Counted from the stretch's first letter, positions 42,785-52,694 are shown. The stretch is 64,000 nt of DNA from Myxococcales bacterium (GCA_016703425.1 JADJCA010000002.1:1116001-1180000), one strand, 5' to 3'. Program-made: numbers and translations. The notes: a model not told the origin generated them from the letters alone.

Positions 42785-44543
42785 GTGGGGGGATGGTCTC
42801 AAACAGTCAGGTCCTTCATCCTCGGTGCTTCGCTGGTGGGGTGCGGTGGCCACGTTTCGCCGATCAGCGTTGGCGAGACGTTCGACGCGGATACGTCGGC
42901 AAGGGACGCCGCACCGCCGGGGCGCCCCGAAGACGCAGCACCGCCGAAAGCCGACGGCGGACACGACGGCGACGACGGCTCAACGACAACGCCCGCGTGC
43001 GTGGTTGGCGAGACGCGGGAGTGTTACGGCGGGCCGCCAGGCACCCTTGACGTGGGCCCATGCAAAGCGGGGAAGCAGCGCTGCCGCGACGACGGCTCGG
43101 GGTTTTCTCCATGCGAGGGCACGGTGCTGCCCACCCTGCAAGCGTGTAACAGCTCCATCGACTCGGACTGCGACGGCGCGATCAACGACGCGGACGACGG
43201 ATGCTGCGAACCTGGAAGCTCGGTCAGCTGCTACCGCGGCCCGCCAGGAACCGCCGGCGTAGGCATGTGCCATGCGGGTGTGCGCACCTGCCCAGCGTCG
43301 GGCTTCGTCTCCAGCGACTGCACCGGCGAGCAACTTCCGACGCACGCGGAGAACTGCGCCCTCGGAGGCGACGAAAACTGCGAAGCCACTGCGCCTGCGT
43401 GTTGGACAAAGGAGTGGAGCCTTTGGATGCCAGGCCCGTACATCGCCGAGGTCGTCGGCATTGAGGACGGTGTCGTTGCGCGGTCGGCCGCGCAGCCCAG
43501 CCAGATGGGGTACATCGCTCGTGTGACTGATGCGGGCTCCGTCGTCTGGCAGGTGGACACCAACATTGACGTGATGACCTACGCACGAATGGGTCGGTAT
43601 CCCGGGACAAGCGCCGACATGTTCCTCGTGGGCTCATGCAACGCGGGGCTCGTGTCTCCCGGTGTGAACATCCCTTGCAGCAAAGGTCAACTCCGCGTCA
43701 GCCGACTTGACGGGAGCGGCGCGCTGGTCTCCGGGCGTGCCCTCGGGCTCAGTACCAACGACGTTCGACTTGAGTCCGCGATCGCTGACGCAGCGGGAAA
43801 CCTCTACCTCTTGGCTTCGTATTTCCTCAGCGCCGTGATTGACGTCTACGTGCCGCCGACGATCGACGGCGAGACGCTCCCGGCACCAACAAGCAGCGTC
43901 GGCGCTGTCCTTATCAAGCTCGACGCAGCTGGTCAGGTTGCATGGATGAAGACGTTCGGCGAACCCGTCGGATTGTCGACGCTCGCCTTGACGGATTCCG
44001 GCCTCGTGTTGACGCTGGGGTCATCAACCGGTCCGACCGTGATGAACATCGGCGGGAACGGCACAACCTTGTGGACGACACCCATCGCCGATGGGGGAAC
44101 ACTCATGCGTACGGGAAATGGCGGCGACGTTTGGGTCGGAGGCGGCGGCGGCCTCACCCGACTGAACGCATCGGGCACGATCGTAGGTTCATGGGCTCTT
44201 GGAGTTCCCCCTGTTGGGCGACTTCCGGGTGAGAACCGACGGGCACGTCCTCTTGATTGGAACGATCGAGCACCAACCGCTCGACCTCACCGTGGGCCAC
44301 TTTTCGGGTCAAGACTGGCACAGCTTCTTTGCCGAGGTGGACACGACGGGTGCGTTTCAAGCGCTATTGCCGGTGCGCGGGAGCGTCACGGCGCTCGTCG
44401 AGCGACCGAACGGTAGCGTCGTACTCGGGGGCTTCGCCGATTGGCTGTCGGGGCCAAGCCCGGGTCCGCTCGTCGTGGGCGATGAGAGCTCGATGCCACC
44501 GGCGGCCGACAAGAACGGATTCCTCCTGATGCGCAATCCATAG
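42785..44543 (+). CDS. Lipoprotein with Cys-rich repeats and beta-propeller-like body, one frameshift
   Basis: A GTG with GGAG nine bases upstream starts MGGWSQTVRSFILGASLVGC, a lipoprotein signal. Two Cys modules follow (CYGGPPGTLDVGPCKAGKQRC and CYRGPPGTAGVGMCHAGVRTC, about 50 residues apart), each with CNSS/CALGG-type DxDxD loops. Then come strands such as GYIARVTDAGSVVWQVDTN, LIKLDAAGQVAWMKTFGEP and LTRLNASGTIVGSWALG. At CCCCC (44207-44211) the frame is lost; dropping one C continues LLGDFRVRTDGHVLLIGTIE to the stop at 44543. The blade pattern suggests a delta-60/SBBP-like repeat surface protein. Most likely an intact gene with one read error. Confidence 0.8.
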
Positions 44544-44677
44544 TCGCTGCCCGAGGCGCGGCGCTTCACCTGCTTCGCCAGCCGGGTGAGCAAGCGGCCC
44601 TCGCAATTCGGCCCTCGCGCAACGAGGCGCCCTCGCACTAAGCTCCCGGCCAAGGGCGAAGGGCCCTCAACGGAACG

Positions 44678-46813
44678 ATGGCGGACCGCAATCTCGAAAA
44701 CGACGGCGGCCAAGGCGAGCCCGCCGAGAGCGGTTCCGCCACGGATGCGACCGACGCGGCGCCCATCGCGACAGCTCCCGTGGGAGAGGCCGCGCCGGTC
44801 CCGCACGCGGAGCCGTCTTCACCGGAAGCCTTCATGAACGCGTCCGACTGGGAGACCGAGGCGGGCCCGGGCCGCGAGAAGCCACGGCTCGAGGACACGC
44901 AGGCGAAGGCCTTCGTGGTGACCCTTCGCAGTTGGTTCCGTGACTTCTTCGCCGAGCCGCCTCACTTGCTCATGGCGTTCGTCGTCTTGGGCGTCTTCGC
45001 GGTGGCGCTCTTCACGCGCAACCCCATCCGAACGAACTTCATCTTCGACGAACAAGAGGCGCTGCTCGCCAACCCGTACGTACGCAGCATCGCCGACCCG
45101 ATGCCGAAGTTCGGGTGGCTCGACGCCTTCCGGCGCGACTTTTGGGGCCTCCCGCCGGATCGCAGCATCGGCTCCTACCGGCCCATTCCGAACCTCGTGT
45201 GGCGCGCCCTCTGGGGCATCGGCGCGCGGCAAAATCCGTTTCTTCATCACCACGTCAACGTCCTCATCCACGCCTTCTGCGGCGCCATCCTCGTCGTTGT
45301 GGTCTATCGATGGACCAAGGACCGACTGAAGGCCTGGATGAGCGGCGCCACCTTCACGGCCTGCGCCCTGCTGACGGAAGCGGTGAGCGGCGTCGTCGGG
45401 ATCGCCGACGTGCTCGGCGCGCTCGGCGTGCTCTTGGCCATCTTGGCGCTGTCGTTGCCGCTCTGGGCGATGCCGCTGGCCGTCTTTGCCAGCGTCTCCT
45501 TCGGCCTCTATTCGAAGGAGAGCGCGCTCTGCGCCGTGCCTTTGGTGCCGCTCGCAGCCCTCCTCACGGCTCGTTACGATCACCCGGACAAGCCGCGCGC
45601 GTGGCTTCGCGGCCTCGTGGCCCTCATCGCCGCCGCTGGCGCGTTCGTGGCTTACGTCGAAGCGCGGAGGCGCCTCTTCCCGGTCACGCTGCCAGCGAGC
45701 CTGAGCGCGGAGGCGAACGCTGCAAAGCCGCTCTTGCCGCGAGCCTTCGCTGGCATCCTGCGTTGGTACGCGCAGCCGGTCTTGCCGAAAGACCCCATCA
45801 ACAATCCCCTCGCCGAGGTCGACACGCCGCTGCGCATCGCCGGCGCCTTGCGCGTCTACTTCCGAGGTCTCTTGCAGCTCTTGGTGCCCTACCCGCTCTC
45901 CGGCGACTATTCGGCGCCGCAAGAGCCCGCGCCGACCAAGCCGCTCTTCCTCGAGAGCATCCTCGGTGCGGCGCTCATGGTGCTGCCGCTCGCCCTAGCC
46001 GCCGTGCTCTCGGTCCTGGCGGTGCTGAGGCGGCGGACGGCGATGCTCCGCGGCTGGCTGCTCGATGAACGGTTCCCCGACGAGCGCCCCATCCTCGCTC
46101 TCTCGCTCGTCTGGATCGTCGTCGCCTTCCTTCCGGTCTCGAACATCCCGGTCGTCTTGCCGACGGTCCGCGCCGAGCGGTTCTGGTACTTCCCCGCCAT
46201 CGGGAGCTCGATCGCCATCGGGCTCTTTCTCACCTGGCTGATGCGGCGCCTGAAACACGACGGGCTCCCGCGCGTGGGTCTCGCGTTCTTGGTGGTCTTC
46301 CTGGGAGGCCACGCCGTTGCAGCGCGGCTCCACGCCAACGACTACTCGGACGATCTCGCCTTCTGGAACGGCACCCGCAAGGCCGCGCCCCGCAGCGCGA
46401 AGGCTCACCTCAACTACTCGGTCATGCTGGGCGCACGACACAACCTCGAGGGACGCCTGGCCTCCAACCGGGTCGCCCTCGAGCTGGCGCCGCGCTGGCC
46501 CATGGCCAACGTTTACCTCGGCGACACTCTATGCAGACTGCACCGAGCTACCGAAGCCTGGCCGCACTACAAGCGCGGCTTCGAGCTGGCACCGAACGAC
46601 GTCAACCTCATCTCGCTCGCGGTGCAGTGCATGTGGGACGAGAAGGTGCTGCTCACGGAGGCCATTCGGCCCGAGATCGAGCCGATGGTCGAGGCGTACC
46701 CGGGCACGTGGCTCGCCTACCTGGTCCGCGACACGCTCGACAACGGCGAGACCAACAAGGGCGTCGACCCGAAGTACCGACCGCGCGGCTACAACGAAGG
46801 GCCGAAGGACTGA
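44678..46813 (+). CDS. TMTC-like membrane glycosyltransferase with TPR tail
   Basis: 711 aa. After an acidic, disordered head, residues 90-560 contain about ten membrane helices with the outer-loop motif FIFDEQEALLANPYV and RSIGSYRPIPNLVWRALW. These match DUF1736/TMTC-type enzymes that transfer mannose from a lipid carrier to proteins; the DE pair is the expected catalytic acid. HHHVNVLIHAF and RAERFWYFPAIGSSIAIG are also typical. The C-terminus has TPR units (AHLNYSVMLGARHNLEGRLA, ANVYLGDTLCRLHRATEAWP). It would glycosylate exported proteins, fitting the many Ser/Thr-rich lipoproteins around it. No operon partner. Confidence 0.85.
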   Translation: MADRNLENDGGQGEPAESGSATDATDAAPIATAPVGEAAPVPHAEPSSPEAFMNASDWETEAGPGREKPRLEDTQAKAFVVTLRSWFRDFFAEPPHLLMAFVVLGVFAVALFTRNPIRTNFIFDEQEALLANPYVRSIADPMPKFGWLDAFRRDFWGLPPDRSIGSYRPIPNLVWRALWGIGARQNPFLHHHVNVLIHAFCGAILVVVVYRWTKDRLKAWMSGATFTACALLTEAVSGVVGIADVLGALGVLLAILALSLPLWAMPLAVFASVSFGLYSKESALCAVPLVPLAALLTARYDHPDKPRAWLRGLVALIAAAGAFVAYVEARRRLFPVTLPASLSAEANAAKPLLPRAFAGILRWYAQPVLPKDPINNPLAEVDTPLRIAGALRVYFRGLLQLLVPYPLSGDYSAPQEPAPTKPLFLESILGAALMVLPLALAAVLSVLAVLRRRTAMLRGWLLDERFPDERPILALSLVWIVVAFLPVSNIPVVLPTVRAERFWYFPAIGSSIAIGLFLTWLMRRLKHDGLPRVGLAFLVVFLGGHAVAARLHANDYSDDLAFWNGTRKAAPRSAKAHLNYSVMLGARHNLEGRLASNRVALELAPRWPMANVYLGDTLCRLHRATEAWPHYKRGFELAPNDVNLISLAVQCMWDEKVLLTEAIRPEIEPMVEAYPGTWLAYLVRDTLDNGETNKGVDPKYRPRGYNEGPKD

Positions 46814-46963
46814 CGGAAGCGTTCACCGCTCGATCTGAGATCGCGGACTGGGCGGCGGGTGCGACGGCGCGCGGGAGACTAAGGCGTCGACGCCAGATCA
46901 GGCCGGAATGGCCTCGATGTACCGCTCGTCCCGCGCTGGCACGGGCGGTGCTTCCCCTTGGGC

Positions 46964-48115
46964 ATGCGCTCTTCTCTTAATGTGGCTGCGGTCCTAATCC
47001 TTGCTTCGATGTCCGCCTGCTCGGCGGCGCCCGAGCCTGAAGAAGCGGAAGACGAGGGCGCGCTGATGGAAGACGCCAAGCCGGTCCTCGACCTCCCGTT
47101 TTACGTCGGCGTACCCAAGCGTGAGCTCTTGCCGCTGTCGGCGACTCAATCGGGCCGTCTGACGGTGGCTTGGGTCCCGTCGTCGGCCACCCCGTCCGTC
47201 GGACTCCGCATCGTCGCCGTGGCGAGCGCGGCAGAAGCGGCCCGCCTCATTGGGACGCAGCCCGGTCAGGAGACCCTCATCCGCACCGGTGACGTGCTCC
47301 TTACCTTCCGTCCTGAGCTCGCCTCGTCGTTGCCGCTTCACCATCTGCAAATGGCCATCACGAACGCAGACCTCGCGGGGCGTAACACGGGCAGCTACCT
47401 GCAGGACGTCAAAGCCTTTCACGTGGTGCGCGCTCGGTCTCTCGCCTCGATGACCAGCGACACTACGCTCCGGTCGAACTTTGGGCGGTGGCTCTCGCTC
47501 GCTGGCGGCGCAGCGCCAACAAACTACGACGTGAGCATCCCTTCCCGTTTGGCCTCCCCCGCCCAACTCACCGCCTTCGGCAAGCAACTGCGGCTCGGAG
47601 GGGTGACCGGCCTCACGAGAGCCGAGGTCGCCTACGGCGTGCTCGCGCTCGCCAACTGCTCCGAAGCGGACATTCAGAACGCGACAGAGCCGCCGGCGTG
47701 CCTTGCTGCTCCCTTCGTGGCGGAAGGCCTGGTCGGCGGGGCAGCGGCGGGCGGCTCACTCGAAGGGCCGCTGCTCACCGCTCAGGCCGCGGGCGCCAGG
47801 CTCCCCTTGGAGTCTGTCTTCCAACAGGGCAACCTGGCCAATGCCACGAGCGGATTCGTCGCGGCCTCACGCGCCTTCGAGCAGTCGCCCCTCTCGTCCA
47901 TTCTGCGAACCGTCTACGCGGCTCGCGCGACGAAGCCAGACGCGCCGCTCCCGGGTGCGCCTCCGGAGTTGACGGCCCCGCAGACGCAGCCGTCGTCGTT
48001 CCTCGTCGAAGCGCTGAAGAGCAACGCGACGCGCCGCATGGACTACGTCGCGACGGTGCTCATCGCCGACGCGGCGCAGCTCGCTCGAGCCAAGGCCGCC
48101 GCGAGCGCCAACTGA
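46964..48115 (+). CDS. Lipoprotein sharing the GDVLxxFxPE motif
   Basis: 383 aa from ATG 46964 (a TTG at 46958 is an alternative). Signal MRSSLNVAAVLILASMSAC has a lipobox, then an acidic linker. At residues 109-118 it reads GDVLLTFRPE, followed by HHLQMAITNAD (His126/127), and Cys232 occurs in LANCSEADI. The order GD, His, Cys and the GDVLxxFxPE phrase match the larger lipoprotein at 4639, suggesting a shared permuted papain-like fold that may be an amidase or a dead relative. Spacing differs and homology is not proven. It is surface-exposed or periplasmic. Confidence 0.7.
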   Translation: MRSSLNVAAVLILASMSACSAAPEPEEAEDEGALMEDAKPVLDLPFYVGVPKRELLPLSATQSGRLTVAWVPSSATPSVGLRIVAVASAAEAARLIGTQPGQETLIRTGDVLLTFRPELASSLPLHHLQMAITNADLAGRNTGSYLQDVKAFHVVRARSLASMTSDTTLRSNFGRWLSLAGGAAPTNYDVSIPSRLASPAQLTAFGKQLRLGGVTGLTRAEVAYGVLALANCSEADIQNATEPPACLAAPFVAEGLVGGAAAGGSLEGPLLTAQAAGARLPLESVFQQGNLANATSGFVAASRAFEQSPLSSILRTVYAARATKPDAPLPGAPPELTAPQTQPSSFLVEALKSNATRRMDYVATVLIADAAQLARAKAAASAN

Positions 48116-48123
48116 TCGTCTAG

Positions 48124-48846
48124 CTACCGAGTGCGTCGTCGTTCGTCGCGCGTGGCGGTCTCTTCGTCCTCCGCGTCGGCGAACGACACGGGGCGCGCCT
48201 TTGGCTCCGGCGTCTTCACGCGGACGCGCTCACGCTGGCCCTGGCCCTGGCCATCACCGCGCGAGCGCGACTCACCTTCGGCGCGCGGTGGACGCGACCG
48301 TGGACGACGCGAATCCTGGAGAGCGTCCGCCACGAGGCCGAGCGCACCGGCGACGACCTCCTTTGCCGCATCTTCGACGCTGCCCTTGCCGCGCTCGCGG
48401 CGGAGTCGCTTCTCCTCGCGCTCGCGTTCGCGCGCGAGCTTCCTTTGCACCTGAGCTTCGAGGGCGTGCTGATCCGGGAAGAAAGCGCTTCGGCCGTGCA
48501 AGACGAGACCGATGCCCCAACCGAAGAGGGGCCAGAAGAACCAGTAGGGCCCGCCCGTCTGTAGGTTCAGGAGCACGAGCATCGTGTTGACCAAGACGTA
48601 GGGCACGAGGTGGCTCACGAAGCTGCGGCGACGCGCGCGGAGGCGCCCCTCGACCTCGCGCTTGACGACGAGCGAGTCGCCGACGGTGCGGGCCGCGTCC
48701 TCGATGGCGGCGTCGGCGATGCCCAGCTCGCGCGCCACGGAGAGGAGCTCCTCGTGCGTCAGCGACTCGGCGCCATCGTGGCCGCGTTCGAGCGCATGGG
48801 CGAGAATCGCCTGCACTTCGTCGGGAGAGTAAGTTCGCGGCGGCAC
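48124..48846 (-). CDS. 2TM-domain protein with basic C-terminal tail
   Basis: About 240 aa from GTG 48846. The first 60 residues (PPRTYSPDEVQAILAHALER, THEELLSVARELGIADAAIE) are helical and resemble a small DNA- or protein-binding domain common before 2TM domains. Two hydrophobic helices with FVSHLVPYVLVNTMLVLLNL and GGPYWFFWPLFGWGIGLVLHG follow, the 2TM signature. The tail is Arg/Glu/Lys-rich, ending in a low-complexity DGQGQGQRERVRVKTPEP. No strong Shine-Dalgarno sequence is seen. Function unknown. Divergent from the sugar dehydratase at 48934. Confidence 0.7.
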   Translation of the reverse strand: MPPRTYSPDEVQAILAHALERGHDGAESLTHEELLSVARELGIADAAIEDAARTVGDSLVVKREVEGRLRARRRSFVSHLVPYVLVNTMLVLLNLQTGGPYWFFWPLFGWGIGLVLHGRSAFFPDQHALEAQVQRKLAREREREEKRLRRERGKGSVEDAAKEVVAGALGLVADALQDSRRPRSRPPRAEGESRSRGDGQGQGQRERVRVKTPEPKARPVSFADAEDEETATRDERRRTR

Positions 48847-48933
48847 GGCGCCATTGTGCCACGACGGCGCCGTTTTTCGCCGCCGCTCCACGCGGCGACG
48901 CCTGGTATCGTGCGCCGAGGCGAGGATGGCATC

Positions 48934-50070
48934 GTGAGTTCAAAAGAAGACGCTTCCAACCGAGGGCTTCGCGCAGGCATTTCAGCGGCGTTGCTCGAGC
49001 GCACGTACCGCGGCGCCAAGGTCCTCGTGACAGGTCACACCGGCTTCAAGGGCTCGTGGCTGACGATGTGGCTCGCGCATCTAGGCGCCGAGGTCACCGG
49101 CCTCTCGCTGCCGCCGGACACGAAGCCCTCGCTGTTCGAAGAAGCCGGCGTCGCGGAGCTCTGCCGGCACGAGCTCGGCGACATCCGTGATCTCGGCCGC
49201 GTCACCGAGGTCGTCAAGAAGTCTCAGCCCGACTTCGTCTTTCACTTGGCCGCGCAGGCGCTCGTTCGCAAGAGCTACGCCGATCCGACGGCCACCCTCG
49301 CGACGAACATCATGGGCACGGCGCACGTGCTCGAGGCGGTCCGCACGACGCGGCTCCGCACCCACGTGGTCGTGGTCACGAGCGACAAGTGTTACGAGAA
49401 CCGCGAGTGGGTCCACGGCTACCGGGAAGAAGATCCGATGGGCGGCCACGATCCCTACTCGATGAGCAAGGGCGCCGCCGAGCTGGTGGTCTCGAGCTAC
49501 AGGCGCTCGTATTTTCATCCTGAGGCGTTCGATAGGCACGGCGTGGCGCTCGCCTCGGCGCGCGCTGGCAACGTCATCGGCGGCGGCGACTGGGCCGAAG
49601 ACCGGCTCGTGCCGGACCTCGTGACGGCGCTGTCGGCAGGTCGTCCAGTCCCCGTTCGCAATCCCGCCTCGGTGCGGCCCTGGCAACACGTCCTGGAGCC
49701 ACTGGGCGGCTACCTGCTGCTCGGCGCGCACCTTAAAGCCGAGCCGACGCGCTATTGCGCCGCTTACAACTTTGGTCCCGGCTTGATCGGCAACGTCACC
49801 GTCAGAGAGCTCGTCGAGGCGCTGCTCGCCGCCTGGGGCGAGGGCAGCTGGGAAGATCGCTCCGAGCCGGGCGCCGTTCACGAAGCGCACCTGCTTCGCC
49901 TCGCCATCGACAAGGCCAACGCCGAGCTCGGCTTCGTACCGCGTTGGGACGCACGCGCGACCATCGCGGCGACGGTCGATTGGTACCGGTCACACGCGCG
50001 CGGCGCGAAGGGGAAAGACCTTCGCGCCATCACGCTCGCGCAGATTCGCGCCTACGCGGAACAGGGCTGA
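48934..50070 (+). CDS. rfbG: CDP-glucose 4,6-dehydratase
   Basis: 378 aa from GTG 48934, preceded by GAGGA. It is an extended SDR that makes CDP-4-keto-6-deoxyglucose for O-antigen or capsule 3,6-dideoxysugars. The start AKVLVTGHTGFKGSWLTMWL is typical of RfbG, as are DFVFHLAAQALVRKSYADPT, VTSDKCYENREW, DPYSMSKGAAELV (the YxxxK motif), SARAGNVIGGGDWAEDRLVP and VRPWQHVLEPLGGYLLL. It ends with the usual CDP-sugar dehydratase helix. Only this step and the GHMP kinase next door are present here, so the full pathway is elsewhere. Confidence 0.92.
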   Translation: MSSKEDASNRGLRAGISAALLERTYRGAKVLVTGHTGFKGSWLTMWLAHLGAEVTGLSLPPDTKPSLFEEAGVAELCRHELGDIRDLGRVTEVVKKSQPDFVFHLAAQALVRKSYADPTATLATNIMGTAHVLEAVRTTRLRTHVVVVTSDKCYENREWVHGYREEDPMGGHDPYSMSKGAAELVVSSYRRSYFHPEAFDRHGVALASARAGNVIGGGDWAEDRLVPDLVTALSAGRPVPVRNPASVRPWQHVLEPLGGYLLLGAHLKAEPTRYCAAYNFGPGLIGNVTVRELVEALLAAWGEGSWEDRSEPGAVHEAHLLRLAIDKANAELGFVPRWDARATIAATVDWYRSHARGAKGKDLRAITLAQIRAYAEQG

Positions 50071-50122
50071 ACGCGAACGCCAGAAGCGCGGGCGCCGCGC
50101 TCGCATGCCCTGGCCTCCGCGC

Positions 50123-51100
50123 CTACTGCAGGATCTTCGTTCCTTCGTAGTCAAACTCGAGGCTGACCTCCATGAGCTTCTCTTGTCGAAGGGCGCGGCG
50201 CAGGCGATCGCGCTCTTCGGTGTAGAAGAGCAGGAAGCCGCCGCCGCCGGCGCCGATGAGCTTGCCGCCGAGGGCGCCGTTCTCCATCGCGAGGGCGTAC
50301 CAGCGGTCGATCTCCTTGTTCGACATGCCGGCGGAGCGCTTCTTCTTGTGCTCCCAGTGCTCGTGCATGATCGCGGCGTAGCGCTCGAGGTTGCCCGTCT
50401 CGAGGGCCTCGAGGCTCTTGTGGCCGAGCTCCTTTACGTAGTGGAGGTTGTCGATCATCGACTGATCGTGGGCCTTGCTCTTCGAGTCTTGCTCTTTCAA
50501 GACCTCCGACGCGGAGCGGTAGAAGCCCGTCGAGACCATGACGAAGTTGTGCTGCAGGCGGTCGATGGTCTCTTCCGACAGCTTGGCCGGGCGCGCCGAC
50601 ACGCTGTTGTCCTTGTTGAAGTCAAAGACCGTCACGCCGCCGAAGGCCGCGATGTATTGGTCCTGCTTGCCGACGGGCTCCTTGAGCCGGTCGATCTCGA
50701 TGTGGCAGGCCATTTCGGCGAGCTCGCGCGGGTGGATGAAGGCGCGCTGGAAGTTCGTCAGCACCTTGAGCAGACACGTGGTGAAGCTGCCCGAAGACCC
50801 GAGGCCCGTTCCGGCGGGGATGTCCGCCATGCTCGTGATCTCGATGCTGGGCCCCTTGATGCCGGTCAAGGTCAGCGCCTCGCGGACGATGGGGTGGCGA
50901 ATCTCCTCCACGGTCTTCACGCGCTCGATCTGCGAGTAGCGGATGACCATCTCCGTCAGCGGCGTCTCGTGCATCGTCACGTAGACGTAGCGGGTGATGG
51001 CCGCAGAGATGACGAACCCGCCGTGGTCTCGGTAGTAGGACGGGAGATCGGTGCCTCCTCCTCCGAGCGAAATGCGAAGCGGACTACGGCCGATGATCAT
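50123..51100 (-). CDS. GHMP-family sugar kinase (HddA-like)
   Basis: 325 aa from ATG 51100 with GGAGGAG upstream. It begins MIIGRSPLRISLGGGGTDLP, as D-glycero-D-manno-heptose 7-phosphate kinase and related GHMP kinases do. The ATP-binding motif PAGTGLGSSGSFTTCLLKVL is at about 108-127, the catalytic KQDQYIAAFGGVTVFDF region follows, and GGKLIGAGGGGFLLFY is motif 3. It phosphorylates a sugar for nucleotide-sugar synthesis. HddA is the best guess; glucuronokinase or galactokinase-like use is possible. It ends convergent with rfbG, 52 bp apart. Confidence 0.85.
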   Translation of the reverse strand: MIIGRSPLRISLGGGGTDLPSYYRDHGGFVISAAITRYVYVTMHETPLTEMVIRYSQIERVKTVEEIRHPIVREALTLTGIKGPSIEITSMADIPAGTGLGSSGSFTTCLLKVLTNFQRAFIHPRELAEMACHIEIDRLKEPVGKQDQYIAAFGGVTVFDFNKDNSVSARPAKLSEETIDRLQHNFVMVSTGFYRSASEVLKEQDSKSKAHDQSMIDNLHYVKELGHKSLEALETGNLERYAAIMHEHWEHKKKRSAGMSNKEIDRWYALAMENGALGGKLIGAGGGGFLLFYTEERDRLRRALRQEKLMEVSLEFDYEGTKILQ

Positions 51101-51207
51101 GGACTCCTCCGCGGGACGAGCGGCCCGTACCGGACCGCGGTCGCGCCGCGCGCGGCAACATATCAAAGGCCCCGGGCGATGCACCCAGGAAGCGCTGCGC
51201 TCGCTCG

Positions 51208-51441
51208 CTAGAGCGCAGCCTCGGACCGCGGCGCTTCTTCTTGCGGGGACGCGGCGGCCGCCGGCACCCAGTCTTCGACGGGCGCGATGGGGAAGCCGTC
51301 GAGCACGAGGTCGACCTCGACCATGGGCCACGCGCTGCCTTCGTCGGCGCGGTGGATTCGGGCGGGGCAAGGCGCGGCCCAACCGGGTGCCCCTATGCGC
51401 TCGGCTTGCGCTCGGCCTACTTGGCGAAGCGCTTGAAGAGG
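51208..51441 (-). other. Possible coding remnant in a 316-bp gap
   Basis: A minus-strand frame, open from about 51441 to the stop at 51208, reads IGAPGWAAPCPARIHRAD and then MVEVDLVLDGFPIAPVEDW, which looks like the end of a real protein domain. The only ATG (51324) gives 38 residues and no clear start exists upstream. It may be the 3' relic of a gene whose 5' end is lost, or chance. Nothing else is seen in the gap between the sugar kinase and the hydrolase gene. Confidence 0.3.
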
Positions 51442-52694
51442 ACGTTCTCAACCTTCTCGGCCGCGTCGCGGATCGTGGGCGTGTCGGCGTTCACCGCAAG
51501 CACGAAAATGAGGCCCTTGGTGGGCGCGAGCCATGTGCTCGCAAAGAAGGTGCCGCTGGTGCCGAACTGGTGGAGCGTGACGGGCCCCGCCCACTCGCCG
51601 GGCTCGAAGGAAAAGCCCGAGGTGGTCTTCCGGTCGAAGGCCGGTGTGTGAAGGCGGTCAAGCGAGGGGCGCGAAGCGAGCGTGCGTTGGCCTTCGGGGA
51701 TGGGCAGGTGCCCACGAAGGAACTTCGCCCAGTCGGCAAGGCTGCAATGAACCGAGCTTGTAGGCGCCATGGCCGGCGCGATGCGCGCTTCGGCGCCGGG
51801 CCTCGCGGCTTCGAGGCGCCCATCCTTGATGGCGTGACCGAAGGGCCGCGCCGTTGCCGGCGTCGGTGGCGCCACGAGCGCCGGCGGCCCAAAGCCACAC
51901 GACGACATGCCGAGAGGGACAAAGAGCCGCTCAAGCGCGAGTGCTTCGAAAGTCTTGCCGCTCGCGACCTCGAGGGCGACACCAAGGGCGAGGTAGGCGA
52001 CGTTCGAGTAGGCGTACGTGCCTTTCGGTTGCGGGCTCGGGAGCGCGAGGAGCTTTTGGACGAGCGCCCTGCGGGCCCGCGAAGGGTCCTTGGAGGCCGC
52101 CACTTTCTCGAGCGACGCTGCGTCGGGATCGCGCTCCATGCCGCTGTGATGCTGCAGGAGCATCTCGAGCGTGATCTTCGCGCGCGTGGGATGGATCGAG
52201 GCCTCCGGCAGGAGCTTGTCGAGGGGCGTTTGCCAGTCGAGCTTGCCTTCGTCGACGAGCATCGCGGCGAGCGTGGCTGTCATCGCCTTCGAGCAGGCGC
52301 CAAGGACCCATGGATCGGCGAGCGAGGCCTGCGTCGCGTCGCCGAGCTTGCGAACGCCCGTGACGCCGGAGCCGAGGAGCGTCTCGTTCTTGTAGACGGC
52401 CACGGCCATCGCGGGGAGCTCGTAGCTGCTCGCGATCGGGAGCAGCAGCTCGGAGAGATCGGCAACGGGCGCGTTGGTTGACGCCGCGGGCCCGGCCCCT
52501 GACGCGGCCCCACGAGCCAAGATCGGTGCTGCGTTCGACGGGACCGCAGACGCGGCCGATGACGGCGACGCGGAAGCCCCCGCGGGCGACGACTCGCGCG
52601 AACAAGCCGAGAGCCCAAGAAGAGTGGAAAGCGCCGCTGCCGCAGGAAGGGTCAACGAGACGCGCGAACGATCACGTCGCACCGACACCGTCAT
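51417..52694 (-). CDS. Serine beta-lactamase-like hydrolase lipoprotein
   Basis: 425 aa. Signal peptide with lipobox LGLSAC, then a long Ser/Ala/Pro linker. The class C/penicillin-binding fold has SxxK in LGACSKAMTATLAAMLVDEG, the YxN motif in YAYSNVAYLALGVALEVASG and the third motif in LHQFGTSGTFFASTW. EMLLQHHSGM and WQTPLDKLLPEASIHPTRA are also characteristic. These proteins act as peptidases, esterases or D-aminopeptidases rather than as true beta-lactamases in most cases. It is anchored in the envelope and divergent from the cytochrome gene at 52872. Confidence 0.9.
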   Translation of the reverse strand: MTVSVRRDRSRVSLTLPAAAALSTLLGLSACSRESSPAGASASPSSAASAVPSNAAPILARGAASGAGPAASTNAPVADLSELLLPIASSYELPAMAVAVYKNETLLGSGVTGVRKLGDATQASLADPWVLGACSKAMTATLAAMLVDEGKLDWQTPLDKLLPEASIHPTRAKITLEMLLQHHSGMERDPDAASLEKVAASKDPSRARRALVQKLLALPSPQPKGTYAYSNVAYLALGVALEVASGKTFEALALERLFVPLGMSSCGFGPPALVAPPTPATARPFGHAIKDGRLEAARPGAEARIAPAMAPTSSVHCSLADWAKFLRGHLPIPEGQRTLASRPSLDRLHTPAFDRKTTSGFSFEPGEWAGPVTLHQFGTSGTFFASTWLAPTKGLIFVLAVNADTPTIRDAAEKVENVLFKRFAK

